A stretch of 64,000 nt of DNA from Streptosporangiaceae bacterium NEAU-GS5 (GTDB lineage: Bacteria > Actinomycetota > Actinomycetes > Streptosporangiales > Streptosporangiaceae). The translations under genes were made by a program, and so were the position numbers. This document shows positions 53,088 to 62,800 of this stretch, piece after piece. The stretch lies in contig JAGFNW010000010.1 in the NCBI GenBank assembly GCA_017592665.1, forward strand, positions 62,001-126,000, written 5' to 3'. Positions within the stretch are counted from its first letter, which is position 1. Each line of letters starts with the position of its first letter. A model generated the notes under the pieces. The model was not told the DNA's origin and made no database searches. It saw only the letters and a program-made list of their open reading frames with translations.

Positions 53088-53791
53088 AGCCGCACCCACG
53101 GGAGCACGGACCGCACGGCGGCGGTCAGCTTGTAGCGCTGGATGGCCTCGGCCGGGTCGACGTGCTTGGGGCACGCCGAGGTGCACTCGCCCACGAACGT
53201 GCAGCCCCACACGCCCTCGTCGGTCGACAGGACATCGAAACGGTCGCCCTCGTCGCGCGAGTCGAGGTTGTAGCGCTGCGCCAGGGCGATGGCGGCCGGC
53301 CCGAGGAAGTCGGGATCGAGCACATATACCGGGCACGCCGAGTAGCAGAGCATGCAGTTGATGCACATCGAATACTGCTTGTACGCCTCCAGCTGCGCCG
53401 GCGTCTGCGCGAACTCCGACGCCGGATCCTCGCCCGACCGGATCAGCCACGGGCTGACGCTCGACAGCTTCTCCAGGAACGGCTCGATGTCGACGACGAG
53501 GTCGCGGATCACCGGGAAGCCGTGCAGCGGCTCGACCCGCACCACCCCGTCGTAGTCCGCCAGGAAGGTCCCGCAGGTCAGCCGCGGCTCCCCGTTGACG
53601 GTCATGCCGCACGAGCCGCAGATCCCCATCCGGCACGACCAGCGGAAGCTGAGCGTGCCGTCGACGGAGTCCTTGACGTAGTTGAGCCCGTCGAGCACGG
53701 CCCAGTCGTCGTTGTCCGGCACCTCGTAGCGCTGGAACACCGGCTCCGCGTCGATCCCCGGCCGGTAGCGGCTGACCTCGAGCACTGTCAT
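53084..53791 (-). CDS. frdB: Fumarate reductase iron-sulfur subunit B
   Basis: 235 aa. The [2Fe-2S] cluster is bound by [21 protein letters not shown] (shown here as [11 protein letters not shown], residues ~58-68, plus a Cys ~78). The [4Fe-4S] cluster is at [12 protein letters not shown] (~143-154) and the [3Fe-4S] cluster at [19 protein letters not shown] (~198-216). It passes electrons from the membrane subunits to FAD in FrdA. The start overlaps frdA by 4 bp. Confidence 0.95.
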   Translation of the reverse strand: MTVLEVSRYRPGIDAEPVFQRYEVPDNDDWAVLDGLNYVKDSVDGTLSFRWSCRMGICGSCGMTVNGEPRLTCGTFLADYDGVVRVEPLHGFPVIRDLVVDIEPFLEKLSSVSPWLIRSGEDPASEFAQTPAQLEAYKQYSMCINCMLCYSACPVYVLDPDFLGPAAIALAQRYNLDSRDEGDRFDVLSTDEGVWGCTFVGECTSACPKHVDPAEAIQRYKLTAAVRSVLPWVRL

Positions 53792-55521
53792 CGGCCGTAG
53801 ACCCTTTCTCCGGGGGGCCAGCGGGTGATCGTGACCGGGAGCAGCGACACGACCGGTGAGCCGTCGGGCCCCTGATGCGCCAGCGAGTGGGCGAGGAACC
53901 CCTCGTCGTCGCGCTTGGGGAAGTCGCTGCGCTGGTGGGCGCCGCGCGACTCCTCCCGGTTGAGCGCGGAGGCCACGATCGTCTCGGCGATGTCGAGCAT
54001 GCAGCCGAGCTCGAGCGCGTTGATCCGCTCGGTGTTGAAGGACGTGCTGCTGTCGTCCAGTTTCGCCTTCTTGGCGCGTTCGCGCAGGTCCCGCAGGGAG
54101 CCGACGGCCTTCTCCAGGTCGTCGCCGGTGCGGTAGATCCCGGCCGCGTCTTCGAGCGTGCGCTGCATCTCCGTGCGCAGGTCGGCGATGCGCTCGCCGC
54201 TCCCGCTGCCGTCGGGCAACGGCTCATCCGGTACGGCTCTCGCCGCCGGCTTCGCGGCCGTGCCCGCGTATTCGGCCGCCGCCAGCCCGGCCCTGGCCCC
54301 GAAGACCAGGCATTCGGGCAGCGAGTTGGACCCGAGCCGGTTGGCGCCGTTGATGCTGACGCAGGCGGTCTCCCCGGCGGCGTACAGCCCCGCGATGGGG
54401 GTCGCCCCGTCGATGTCGGTGTGGACGCCGCCCATCATGTAGTGCACGACCGGGCGGACCGGGATGAGGTCGGTCACCGGGTCGAGCTTCTGGTAGCTGC
54501 GGCACAGCTCGCGCACGAACGGGATGCGCGCCTCGATCCGCTCCTCGCCGAGGTGGCGCAGGTCGAGGAAGGTGACGTGGCCGTAGGGGGTCTCGACGGT
54601 CCGGCCCTTGTCCAGCTCTCCGACGAAGGCCTGGGACAGCCGGTCGCGGGGGCCGAGCTCCATGCTGCGGAGCTTCGGCTTGTCGGTGGGCACGCCGAGG
54701 TCGTAGTCCTGCAGGTAGCGGTAGCCGTCCTTGTTGACCAGCCAGCCGCCTTCGGCCCGGGCCGCCTCGGTGATGAGGATGCCGGTGAACGGCAGGCCGG
54801 TCGGGTGATATTGGACGAACTCCATGTCCTTGAGCGGCGCGCCGGCGCGGTAGGCGAGGGCCATGCCGTCGCCCGTCTTGATCGCGGCGTTGGTGGTGAA
54901 CGGGAAGACCTTGCCGCCGCCGCCCGTGGCGAGGATGACCGCCTTGGCCCAGACGGCCGCCGTCTCGCCGGTCTTGATGTCGATGGCGACGACGCCTTCG
55001 ATCCGGCCGTCCTCGACCAGCAGCCGGGTCACGTACCACTCGTCAAGTCTGGATATCTGTGGATATTTCAGGGTGGTCTGGAACAGGGTGTGCAGCAGGT
55101 GGAAGCCGGTCTTGTCGGCCGCGAACCAGGTGCGCAGCTGCCGCATGCCGCCGAACGGGCGGACCGCGACGCGCCCGTCCGGCTCGCGGCTCCACGGGCA
55201 GCCCCAGTGTTCGAGCTGGATGAGCTCGCGGGGCGCCTCGCGCACGAACATCTCCACGGCGTCCTGGTCGCACAGCCAGTCGCCGCCGGAGATGGTGTCG
55301 TAGGCGTGCTCGTCGAGGGTGTCGCCGACGCCGATGACCCCGGCCGCGCCGCCCTCGGCGGACACGGTGTGGCTGCGCATCGGATAGACCTTCGAAAGGA
55401 CCGTGCATTCCAGGCCGGCCTCGGCGACAGCGATGGCGGCCCGTAATCCGGCCGCGCCGCCGCCGACGATCAGCACGTCGACGACGCGGCCGAGCGGATC
55501 GCCGGCCCCTCTAGCAACCAT
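53788..55521 (-). CDS. frdA: Fumarate reductase flavoprotein subunit A
   Basis: 577 aa. The FAD-binding GGGAAG is near residue 19. The covalent-FAD His is in [11 protein letters not shown] (~residue 48). Active-site segments are [13 protein letters not shown] (~236), [14 protein letters not shown] and [11 protein letters not shown]. The C-terminus has the family's helical region with [10 protein letters not shown]. It reduces fumarate to succinate. The 4-gene order A-B-C-D, with separate small C and D anchors, is the QFR arrangement rather than SdhCDAB. The start overlaps the preceding small ORF by 11 bp. Confidence 0.94.
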   Translation of the reverse strand: MVARGAGDPLGRVVDVLIVGGGAAGLRAAIAVAEAGLECTVLSKVYPMRSHTVSAEGGAAGVIGVGDTLDEHAYDTISGGDWLCDQDAVEMFVREAPRELIQLEHWGCPWSREPDGRVAVRPFGGMRQLRTWFAADKTGFHLLHTLFQTTLKYPQISRLDEWYVTRLLVEDGRIEGVVAIDIKTGETAAVWAKAVILATGGGGKVFPFTTNAAIKTGDGMALAYRAGAPLKDMEFVQYHPTGLPFTGILITEAARAEGGWLVNKDGYRYLQDYDLGVPTDKPKLRSMELGPRDRLSQAFVGELDKGRTVETPYGHVTFLDLRHLGEERIEARIPFVRELCRSYQKLDPVTDLIPVRPVVHYMMGGVHTDIDGATPIAGLYAAGETACVSINGANRLGSNSLPECLVFGARAGLAAAEYAGTAAKPAARAVPDEPLPDGSGSGERIADLRTEMQRTLEDAAGIYRTGDDLEKAVGSLRDLRERAKKAKLDDSSTSFNTERINALELGCMLDIAETIVASALNREESRGAHQRSDFPKRDDEGFLAHSLAHQGPDGSPVVSLLPVTITRWPPGERVYGR

Positions 55522-55744
55522 GGTCGGGACCCGGCTGGTCCTTCACCCGCTTCCCGTCGTGCCGTGTGACCGTCACGTGGATGCTGCCGTCGTGGTATTC
55601 GTGCCTGATCCGGCGGCACCCGCAGGAGAAGTAGTCATCCCTGATCAGAAGCCCGAAGTCGTCTTCGTCGACGAGGTGCTCACCACCTCCCGTCCGGCCG
55701 CACGGCGCGATCTGGTCGGTGAAGTTGGTCCGGGTTCCTGTCAT
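55511..55744 (-). CDS. Small Cys-containing protein, first gene of the frd operon
   Basis: 77 aa, not recognised. Cys at residues 15, 41, 43 and 77 (CGC pair and a C-terminal HGC), with His at 23, 48, 51, 56, 62 and 75. It is acidic in the middle (VDEDDFG) and could bind a metal or Fe-S cluster. ATG with GGAGGGG upstream. Its stop overlaps frdA by 11 bp, so translation is coupled, and a consensus CRP site sits 14 nt ahead. A maturation or assembly helper for fumarate reductase is a guess from position. Confidence 0.7.
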   Translation of the reverse strand: MTGTRTNFTDQIAPCGRTGGGEHLVDEDDFGLLIRDDYFSCGCRRIRHEYHDGSIHVTVTRHDGKRVKDQPGPDHGC

Positions 55745-55757
55745 CGCCCCTCCTTCG

Positions 55758-55773
55758 TGTGATCCACATCACA
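55758..55773. promoter_or_regulatory. Consensus CRP/FNR-type site before the frd operon
   Basis: TGTGA-TCCACA-TCACA matches the CRP consensus TGTGA-N6-TCACA at all ten positions. Its position 14 nt before the small ORF start suggests repression or a site overlapping the promoter's -10/+1. Confidence 0.65.
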
Positions 55774-55818
55774 GGGCGTGCTTCCAGAAAATCATCAGAA
55801 CGCGCGGTGAACAACACC

Positions 55819-55849
55819 GCGGCGGCCCTCCGATCAGGAGGACCGCCGC
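55819..55849 (-). terminator. Terminator of the subtilase gene
   Basis: On the minus strand GCGGCGGTCCTCC and GGAGGGCCGCCGC form a 13-bp stem with one G-U pair and a 5-nt loop. GGTGTTGTTC follows. It lies 28 nt after the subtilase stop. Confidence 0.8.
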
Positions 55850-55876
55850 AGGGGGAAATTTCCCTCTATTGAGTAA

Positions 55877-58800
55877 TCAGGGGAGTCGCGGCAGACCGAC
55901 CTGGTCGGACTCCTCCGTCCCGGCCGGATCATCCAGCGTCACGACCAGCCAGCCGTTCACGGGGGTGGCCGCCAGGGCCGCCCGGTCCGCGGTCAGCGTC
56001 AGGTCGCCGCTCGCGCCCGGGTTCAGGGCGAGCGTGACGCCGGTCGAGACCGGCGGGTGGAAGGCGTCGAAAGCGGCCGACCCGGTCTCGTCGGTGAGAC
56101 CGACCGGGTAGCGGCTGGCCGAGGCCGCCGAGTAGGTGAACTTCGAGTTGGCCGCGGTCAGCCCGATCTCCGAGGCGAGCGCCGGCAGGAGCATCGTGCC
56201 GCCGTTGTCGGGCGCGGTGGCCACCCACGCGTCGACCAGGTTGCCGGCCGCGTCGTAGATGACGCTGGCGAAGCGGCCGTCGTCGTCGCCCGTCAGGACG
56301 GAGCCGAGGTCCTGGCCGTCCACGAAGTAGTCGGCCTTGCCGTCTCCGCTGACGTCGAGCGCGATCTCGTACTGGTTGGACGAGGGCGCCGAGAACCGGC
56401 CGGCCACGTTGATCGCGAAGATCACCGACCGGTCGTCCGGGCCCGCGCCGAGCACGTCGCCGGGCAGGATCTGCACGCCCGCGGACACGATGTCCGCCGA
56501 CCCCTCCTGCCCGGGAGTGTCACGCGCGTCGGTCGGGCCGGCCGCGTACACGTCGGCCGTACCCGGGTGCACGCCGCTGTTGCGGACGCGGACGGTGGTC
56601 GTCAGCGTGCCGCCCGAGCTCCGGAACGGCGTCGCCCGCTGCGCCGTGACCCGCGACTGCGCGTCCGGGACCAGCAGGAAGCCGAGACGCAGCGGGAACG
56701 CGCCGGCGGCGCTGCCGCGCGGCGTGGCGGTGACCACGCCCTGGATCTCGGTGAGCGCGCCGAAGACCGAGTTCTCGGCGGCCGGCAGAGCGGCCAGGGC
56801 GGACGGGCTGAGCGTCAGCGTGGCCGCGGCCAGGCCGATCGACCCGGGCCCCACGGTGACCGTGCGCGGAAGCACGTGCACCGACGCGCCGCGGCCGTCG
56901 CCGGTGAACGCGGCGGCGAGGTCGTAGGTGACCGGCTTGGTGCCCTTGTTGGTCAGGGTGATGGCCTGAACCCCGACGTACGGGCCGAACTGGACGGGGC
57001 TGTACTTGAACGACAGGTTTCCGCCGTCGAAGGGCGCCGAGGCGAAGGCGGTGGCCCCGACCGCGGCGCGCGCGTTGACCACGCCGGATCCCGCGACGAC
57101 CGGCGAGTAGCCGCCCATCCGGGACGCGTCCGCGGTGCTGACGATGGCCGCCTTGATCTGGCTGGGACGCCAGGTCGGGTGGGCCTGCTTGATCAGGGTG
57201 GCGACGCCGGCGGTCATGGGCGAGGCCATCGAGGTGCCGGAGATCGTCGCCGGGCCGGTGCCGGTGCCGACGCCCGCGGAGATCACCGCGACGCCGGGCG
57301 CGGACACGTCCGGCTTGAACGCGCTGTCGATGACGCGCGGTCCGGCCGAGGTGAACGACGCCGACTGGCCGTAGCCGGGGTTGGGGATGTCCTGCGCGGC
57401 GATGGCGGCGCTCTTGCCGTCGAAGCCCGTCACGGTGGGCGCGTCGGTGGACGAGACGCCGAGGAACGGGATCGTGACGTTGTACGGCTCGCCGGTGTCG
57501 GGGTTGGAGGTGATCGGGCCCTCCTGCGGCGGCAGCCCCGGCGCGTTGTTGATCATGAGGGCGGCCGCGGCCCCCGCCTGCTGCGCGAAGATCGCGCGGG
57601 CCACGCGGGCGCACGTGCCGCGCAGCGAGACGACGAGCTTGCCGGTCACGCCGCCGGGATAGCGGGCATATTCGGCCGGGTCGCAGCCGAGCGAGACGGG
57701 CCCGTCCGGATAGCTGACCCGAAGCACCGCGACCTGGAGCGGGCCCGAGGGCAGCGGGGCGAGGTTGGCGTCGATGGCGGTGACAGAGGTGCCGTCGACC
57801 GTGACCCTCGCGCCGGGGAAGCCGGCGGCCGAGGCGTCGATGGCGGCGACCGCGATGGCGGAGTTGGCCGCCGACGGCCCGCCCGTCATGTAGGCGTTCT
57901 GGCCGGAGTTGCCGGAGGAGGCGACGAGGGTGATCCCGGCGCGGGTCAGGGTCTGGGCCGCCTGCGCCAGCGGCTCGTCGGGACGGCCGAACGGCGACCC
58001 GAGCGACATGTTGACGACATTGGCGCCGTCCTTGGCCGCCTGGTCCATCGCGGCGAGGATGACGTCGTCGTTGGCCGAGCCCTCGCAGCCGAACACGCGG
58101 TAGGCCATGAGGGTGGCCTCGGGCGCGACGCCCGGCGCGACCTTGAAGCCCTTGCTGTAGGTGTTGGCGTCGTACGGCCCGGCGTAGGTCTTGCCGTCGG
58201 AGGTGACGCCGGCGCCCGCCGCGGTCCCGGCCACATGGGAGCCGTGGCCGTTGCAGTCGAGCGGGTCGGGGTCGGGCTTCGGGGTGCTGTTGGCGGGGTC
58301 GTCGGCGTTGTAGTCGTCGCCGACGAAGTCCTGACCGGCGACCACCTTCTTGGTGGGGAAGGTGCCCGGCTCGATGATCGTGCCGTTGTTGCCGGAGAAG
58401 TCGGCGGGGTTGCCCGAGCCGCCGAAGTCGGCGTGGGTGTAGTCGATGCCGGTGTCGATCACGGCGACCTTGACGCCCTTGCCGGTCTTGCCGAGGTCCT
58501 GCCAGACCTTGTTGGCGCCGATGTAGGCGCCGCCCGCGGCGTTGTCGCGGGTGTAGCGCCGGACCGGGAAGACCCCGGTGACGCCGCTGGAGGCGGCCAG
58601 CGTGGACAGCCGGCCGAGGGGGACGGTGGCGGCGACGCCGTTGAAGGTGTCGGTGTAGTGGGCTCCGATGCGGCCGCTCAGCCGGGTGATGGCCTGTTCG
58701 ACACCCTTCTGGCGGTCACGCAGGGTCTGCCGGCCCGCGTTCTTGTCGAACGACTTGCCCGCGTCCTCCGCGTCGGCCGCGGCCTCGGCCACGGGCGTGC

Positions 58801-58990
58801 CCTCGACCTGGACAAGCACCTTCACTGATTGATCGCGCTGGAGCGCGAGCGGCTTGGCCTTGGCGTAGTTGTAGACGCCGGTGAGATGCTGGAATCGGGT
58901 CACCGGGTCTGCTTGGGCCGGAACCACGGGGGCGCTGAGACCGGTTAAGGCGAGCGCTACGACGACTGTGAGGGACAGTCTCTTTCTCAC
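55877..58990 (-). CDS. Secreted S8 (subtilisin-like) serine protease
   Basis: 1037 aa from a GTG. The signal peptide runs to about residue 27 (VVPAQA), followed by an I9-type propeptide (~50-140). The catalytic triad is Asp in VAVIDTGIDYTHADF (~178), His in DCNGHGSHVAGTAAG (~250) and Ser in SGTSMASPMTAGVATL (~585). A PA domain is inserted between His and Ser (TCARVARAIFAQQAGAAAALMIN). The C-terminal ~400 residues are beta-rich Fn3-like modules. It degrades extracellular protein. Its transcript ends at the hairpin 55819-55849. Confidence 0.94.
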   Translation of the reverse strand: MRKRLSLTVVVALALTGLSAPVVPAQADPVTRFQHLTGVYNYAKAKPLALQRDQSVKVLVQVEGTPVAEAAADAEDAGKSFDKNAGRQTLRDRQKGVEQAITRLSGRIGAHYTDTFNGVAATVPLGRLSTLAASSGVTGVFPVRRYTRDNAAGGAYIGANKVWQDLGKTGKGVKVAVIDTGIDYTHADFGGSGNPADFSGNNGTIIEPGTFPTKKVVAGQDFVGDDYNADDPANSTPKPDPDPLDCNGHGSHVAGTAAGAGVTSDGKTYAGPYDANTYSKGFKVAPGVAPEATLMAYRVFGCEGSANDDVILAAMDQAAKDGANVVNMSLGSPFGRPDEPLAQAAQTLTRAGITLVASSGNSGQNAYMTGGPSAANSAIAVAAIDASAAGFPGARVTVDGTSVTAIDANLAPLPSGPLQVAVLRVSYPDGPVSLGCDPAEYARYPGGVTGKLVVSLRGTCARVARAIFAQQAGAAAALMINNAPGLPPQEGPITSNPDTGEPYNVTIPFLGVSSTDAPTVTGFDGKSAAIAAQDIPNPGYGQSASFTSAGPRVIDSAFKPDVSAPGVAVISAGVGTGTGPATISGTSMASPMTAGVATLIKQAHPTWRPSQIKAAIVSTADASRMGGYSPVVAGSGVVNARAAVGATAFASAPFDGGNLSFKYSPVQFGPYVGVQAITLTNKGTKPVTYDLAAAFTGDGRGASVHVLPRTVTVGPGSIGLAAATLTLSPSALAALPAAENSVFGALTEIQGVVTATPRGSAAGAFPLRLGFLLVPDAQSRVTAQRATPFRSSGGTLTTTVRVRNSGVHPGTADVYAAGPTDARDTPGQEGSADIVSAGVQILPGDVLGAGPDDRSVIFAINVAGRFSAPSSNQYEIALDVSGDGKADYFVDGQDLGSVLTGDDDGRFASVIYDAAGNLVDAWVATAPDNGGTMLLPALASEIGLTAANSKFTYSAASASRYPVGLTDETGSAAFDAFHPPVSTGVTLALNPGASGDLTLTADRAALAATPVNGWLVVTLDDPAGTEESDQVGLPRLP

Positions 58991-59044
58991 TGGTTACCTC
59001 TCCCATAAGCGAGAAACTCACCAGTCACCGTCAACTATCGCAAC

Positions 59045-59067
59045 ACACGAATTAAAGTCGTTCGTGT
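59045..59067. promoter_or_regulatory. Inverted repeat between the subtilase and FAD oxidase genes
   Basis: ACACGAA-N9-TTCGTGT is a perfect 7-bp inverted repeat. It overlaps a possible TTAAAG (59052-59057) -35 whose -10 is TAGGAT (59075-59080), 17 nt apart, for the plus-strand oxidase gene. Confidence 0.45.
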
Positions 59068-59087
59068 AACAAATTAGGATCATAGGT

Positions 59088-60416
59088 GTGAATGAACTGA
59101 AATATGCCCTTCCGGAGGGACGTGTCCTGACTGATCCGGATGTGACCGCTTCGTACGGGCGGGACCGGACGTTCCTGGAGCCCGGAAAGGCACGCGCGGT
59201 CGTGCTGGCCCAGTCGCGCGACGACGTCGTGGCCACGCTCCGCTGGGCGAGCGAGCATCAGGTGCCGGTCGTGCCGCGTGGCGCGGGCACGGGGCTCGCC
59301 GGCGGCTCGACCGCCGTCGACGGCTGCGTCATCCTCTCCCTGCACCGCATGACGGCCATCCGGGAGCTGTCTGCGGGCGACGAGATCGCCGTCGTCGAGC
59401 CCGGTGTGATCACCGCCGACCTCGACAGGGCGGCACGGGAGCATGGGCTGATGTACGCGCCCGACCCGTCCTCGTACGAGATCTCGACGATCGGCGGGAA
59501 CCTGGCGACCAACGCGGGCGGGCTGCGCTGCGTCAAATACGGGGTGACCCGCGACTCGGCGCTCGGCCTGGAGGTGGTGCTGGCCGACGGCCGGATCCTC
59601 AACACCGGACGGCGCACTGTCAAGGGCGTCACCGGCTACGACCTGACCAGCCTTTTCGTCGGATCCGAAGGCACGCTCGGGGTGATCACCCTGGCCACCG
59701 TACGGCTGCGCCGCGCGCCGGCGCCGCCCGCGACCGTGGCCGCCGAGTTCACCTCGGCCGTCGACGCCGCCTCGGCGGTCAGCGCGATCATCGCGGCCGG
59801 ATGCCAGCCCTCGCTCCTGGAACTCATAGACCACGCCACGCTGCGGGCCATCGACGACTGGAAGAACATCGGCCTTGAGCCGGGCACCCGGGCCATGCTG
59901 ATCGCCCAATCCGAAGACGGCGCCGAGCAGCGGATGGCCGGGCTCTGCGAGGAGAACGGCGCGTCGAACGTGGCCGTCGAGGAGGACGGCTCGGAGCTCG
60001 TGGGCCTGCGGCGGCTGGCCTACCCGGCCAAGGAGCGGCTCGGCCAGTGCCTGGTCGAGGACGTCTGCGTGCCGCGTACGGCCCTGCCCGAGATGATCGC
60101 GCGGATCGAGGCCGCGGCGGCCGCGCACGACGTGCTGATCTGCACGGTCGCGCACGCGGGCGACGGCAATCTGCATCCCGTCTTCGTGTTCGAGCGCGGC
60201 CTGCCCGAGCCGCCGCCGAATGTGTGGGCCGCGGCCGACGAGGTCTTCCGCGCGGCGCTCGACCTCGGCGGCACCCTGACCGGGGAGCACGGCGTCGGCC
60301 TGCTGAAACGCCGGTGGCTGGCGCTGGAGTGCGGTCCGGTGGTGACCGAGATCCACCATGGGATCAAACAGCTCTTCGATCCCCAGAACATTCTCAACCC
60401 GGGCAAAGCCATTTAG
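59088..60416 (+). CDS. FAD-binding oxidoreductase, GlcD/D-lactate dehydrogenase type
   Basis: 442 aa. The PCMH-type FAD domain has VPVVPRGAGTGLAGGST (residues ~60-76), PSSYEISTIGGNLATNAGGLRCVKYG (~125-150) and GVTGYDLTSLFVGSEGTLGVIT. The C-terminal cap has TVAHAGDGNLHP (~355) and LTGEHGVGLLKRRWLA (~400). It oxidises a 2-hydroxy acid such as glycolate or D-lactate. No GlcE/GlcF partners are adjacent, so it may work alone. Its start is divergent from the subtilase gene, 97 bp away. Confidence 0.92.
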   Translation: MNELKYALPEGRVLTDPDVTASYGRDRTFLEPGKARAVVLAQSRDDVVATLRWASEHQVPVVPRGAGTGLAGGSTAVDGCVILSLHRMTAIRELSAGDEIAVVEPGVITADLDRAAREHGLMYAPDPSSYEISTIGGNLATNAGGLRCVKYGVTRDSALGLEVVLADGRILNTGRRTVKGVTGYDLTSLFVGSEGTLGVITLATVRLRRAPAPPATVAAEFTSAVDAASAVSAIIAAGCQPSLLELIDHATLRAIDDWKNIGLEPGTRAMLIAQSEDGAEQRMAGLCEENGASNVAVEEDGSELVGLRRLAYPAKERLGQCLVEDVCVPRTALPEMIARIEAAAAAHDVLICTVAHAGDGNLHPVFVFERGLPEPPPNVWAAADEVFRAALDLGGTLTGEHGVGLLKRRWLALECGPVVTEIHHGIKQLFDPQNILNPGKAI

Positions 60417-60475
60417 ATCACTGGTAGCGTTCTGCCTCACGTGAGTCATGAGCCGACGGGGCGTGAGGGGTCGAG

Positions 60476-62101
60476 GTGACGGGGTCTGAGCCGGCCGGGT
60501 CAGGGACCGCGCTGACGTCGCGCGATCCGTCGCGGCTCGGGCCGTACGAGCTCATCGAGCGGCTCGGCGAAGGCGGACAGGGCACGGTCTTCCGCGGCCG
60601 CGGCGCCGCGGGCGAGGATGTCGCCGTCAAGCTGCTGCACGCCCGGCTGACCGGCGACCCCGAGGCGCGCGAGCGCTTCCTGCGCGAGGTCGCGCTGGCC
60701 CAGCGGGTGGCCCGATTCTGCACGGCGCCCGTCCTCAGCGCCGACCTGGCCGGCAACCAGCCGTACATCGTGAGCGAATACGTGCCGGGGCCGTCGCTGC
60801 GCCAGCTGGTCGAACGCGAGGGGCCGCGCCGCGGCGCCGCGCTCGACCGCATCGCGATCGCCACCGCGACCGCGCTCGCCGCCATCCACCGCGCCGGGAT
60901 CACCCACCGCGACTTCAAACCGGCGAACGTGCTGATGGGCCCCGAGGGCCCGGTAGTGATCGACTTCGGGGTGGCGCGGGCGCTGGACTCCCCGCAGTCG
61001 ACGATCACCGGCGCCACGATGGGCACGCCGTCCTACCTCGCCCCCGAGTTGCTGTCGGGCGGCCAGGCGACCAGCGCGGCCGACGTGTTCGCCTGGGGCG
61101 TCACGATGACGTTCGCGGCCTCGGGACGCCCCGCGTTCGGCGCGGACTCGATCCCGACCGTGATGAACCGCATCCTCAACGCCGAGCCCGACCTCGGCCC
61201 GCTCGCTCCCCCGCTCCGCGAGCTGGTCGCCGACTGCCTGATCAAGGACCCGTCCCTGCGGCCCACGGCCGAGGATCTGGTGGCCCACCTCACCGGCCAG
61301 CCCACCTATCCGGTACGCCGCCTGGGGCCGTCCGCGACCGGATCCATGCGGATCACCGGCACGGGCCTCGCCGCGGCGTCCGGCAGAGGCGGGGACGGCA
61401 AGGGCGGAGACGGGCCGACGCGCACCGGCCGCCGTAAGCGCGGGCCGCTGATCGCCGCCGCGGCCGCGGTGCTCGCGCTCGTCGGCGGCGCGACGGCCGC
61501 GATCATCTCGTTCCCGTCCGGCGGCGACGCGCGCGGAACCCAGGCCGCGTCCCTTCCGGCGGCCCAGCGCCCCTCCGCACCGCCCTCCTCGGGCCCCGCG
61601 CTCTCCCCATCGCGTACGCCCAAGGTCGCGCGCAGCCCGAAGCCGACGCCGCCCAGGACGGTCCGCACCACGGCCAAGCCCGCCGTTGTGGTGACCGCCA
61701 AGCCGACCCAGAAGGCGAGCGTCAAGCCCTCGCCCAGCGCCTCGCCCAAGCCGTCGCCCAGCCCGAGCCCCACGCCCACCCCGAACCCCTACACGCCGGC
61801 GAGCGTGTGCGGGGCGAACTTCAAGATCGTCGACTCGCACGCCTGGGGTGACGGTGCGGCCACCACCTACCTGATGCGCAACGCCGCCGGCAAGAAGTGC
61901 GTCGTCACCCTCGGCCGCTACGTCAAGAGCGCCGAGATGGGCGCCGTGCTCCGGGTGAAGGGCGCGGCGACCGGCCGCGACTTCGGCACGACGACCTACT
62001 ACGCCGGGCCCATCCGCCTGGCCGCCGCCGGCAAGTGCGTGATCTGGGGCGGCGGCTACGCCGGAGCCTCCTGGACCAGCGCCTGGTCGCACTGCGGCTG
62101 A
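60476..62101 (+). CDS. Transmembrane Ser/Thr protein kinase
   Basis: 541 aa from a GTG. The kinase domain spans residues ~22-275: LGEGGQGTVFRG (glycine loop), VAVKLL (Lys52), ITHRDFKPANVLM (Asp ~146), IDFGVA (~163), GTPSYLAPELL and FAWGVTM. A linker leads to one membrane helix (GPLIAAAAAVLALVGGATAAIISF, ~325-348). Then comes a Pro/Ser/Lys spacer (~360-440) and an outer domain of ~100 residues with Cys that may pair. Actinobacterial kinases of this plan sense wall or envelope signals. It stands alone after the FAD oxidase. Confidence 0.94.
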   Translation: MTGSEPAGSGTALTSRDPSRLGPYELIERLGEGGQGTVFRGRGAAGEDVAVKLLHARLTGDPEARERFLREVALAQRVARFCTAPVLSADLAGNQPYIVSEYVPGPSLRQLVEREGPRRGAALDRIAIATATALAAIHRAGITHRDFKPANVLMGPEGPVVIDFGVARALDSPQSTITGATMGTPSYLAPELLSGGQATSAADVFAWGVTMTFAASGRPAFGADSIPTVMNRILNAEPDLGPLAPPLRELVADCLIKDPSLRPTAEDLVAHLTGQPTYPVRRLGPSATGSMRITGTGLAAASGRGGDGKGGDGPTRTGRRKRGPLIAAAAAVLALVGGATAAIISFPSGGDARGTQAASLPAAQRPSAPPSSGPALSPSRTPKVARSPKPTPPRTVRTTAKPAVVVTAKPTQKASVKPSPSASPKPSPSPSPTPTPNPYTPASVCGANFKIVDSHAWGDGAATTYLMRNAAGKKCVVTLGRYVKSAEMGAVLRVKGAATGRDFGTTTYYAGPIRLAAAGKCVIWGGGYAGASWTSAWSHCG

Positions 62102-62163
62102 CCCGCCCGCTAGAACGCCGGCCTGCTGCCGCGCGAGCGGCCGGGTCGCGGATCGCTACGATG

Positions 62164-62179
62164 TTGACGTGAGCGTCAA
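62164..62179. promoter_or_regulatory. TetR operator over the tetR start codon
   Basis: TTGACG-TGAG-CGTCAA (perfect 6-bp arms) covers the GTG start at 62169. A TACGAT -10 (62157-62162) is six nt before the GTG. This fits a leaderless, self-repressed gene. A near-copy is at 62769. Confidence 0.6.
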
Positions 62180-62800
62180 GTCGGAGCCTCCGACGACCGG
62201 GCGGGGCAGGCGGACCAGGGCCGCGCTGATCCAGGCCGGGCGCGAGGCGTTCGAGGAGCAGGGGTTCGAGGCGGTCCGCATCGACGACGTGTGCGCCCGC
62301 GCCAGGGTCTCGCACGGCACCTTCTACACCTACTTCGACTCCAAGGAGCGCCTGTTCCGCGAGGTGGCGGCCGCGGTCGTCGGCGAGATGTTCGCGGCGA
62401 GCGTGGTCGGCGACGCCGCGCCCGGCGATCCGCGGGCCAGGATCGCCGAGGCCAACCGGCGCTATCTGCGCGCCTGGGCGGCCAACGCGCGGCTGGTCCG
62501 GATGGTGGAGCACGCGGCCCTGTCCAACGACGCGTTCCGCGAGCTGCTGCTCGAGCTCCGCGAGGTGTTCGTGCGGCGCGGCGCGGAGGGCCTGCGGCGG
62601 CTGCAGGAGCAGGGCCTGGCCGACCCCGGGCTCGATCCGCGGCTGACCGCGGTCATGCTCGGCGGGATGGTCGAGCACTTCGCGCACGTCTGGCTCGACC
62701 TCGGCGAGCACACCGACGAGACGATCGCCGTCGACCTGCTGACGACGCTCTGGGCGCGGGCCATAGGATTGACACCAGCGTCAACCGGCGAGGTGAGCGG

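Noticed and set aside
52429-55521. Succinate dehydrogenase (SdhCDAB) instead of fumarate reductase
   Set aside because: Order A-B-C-D with two small separate anchors, and no cytochrome b heme-ligand pair visible, fits quinol:fumarate reductase; direction in vivo still cannot be proved from sequence.
56057-58828. 923-aa plus-strand frame opposite the subtilase
   Set aside because: Low-complexity Gly/Arg/Val composition and complete overlap with the S8 protease, which has all catalytic motifs.
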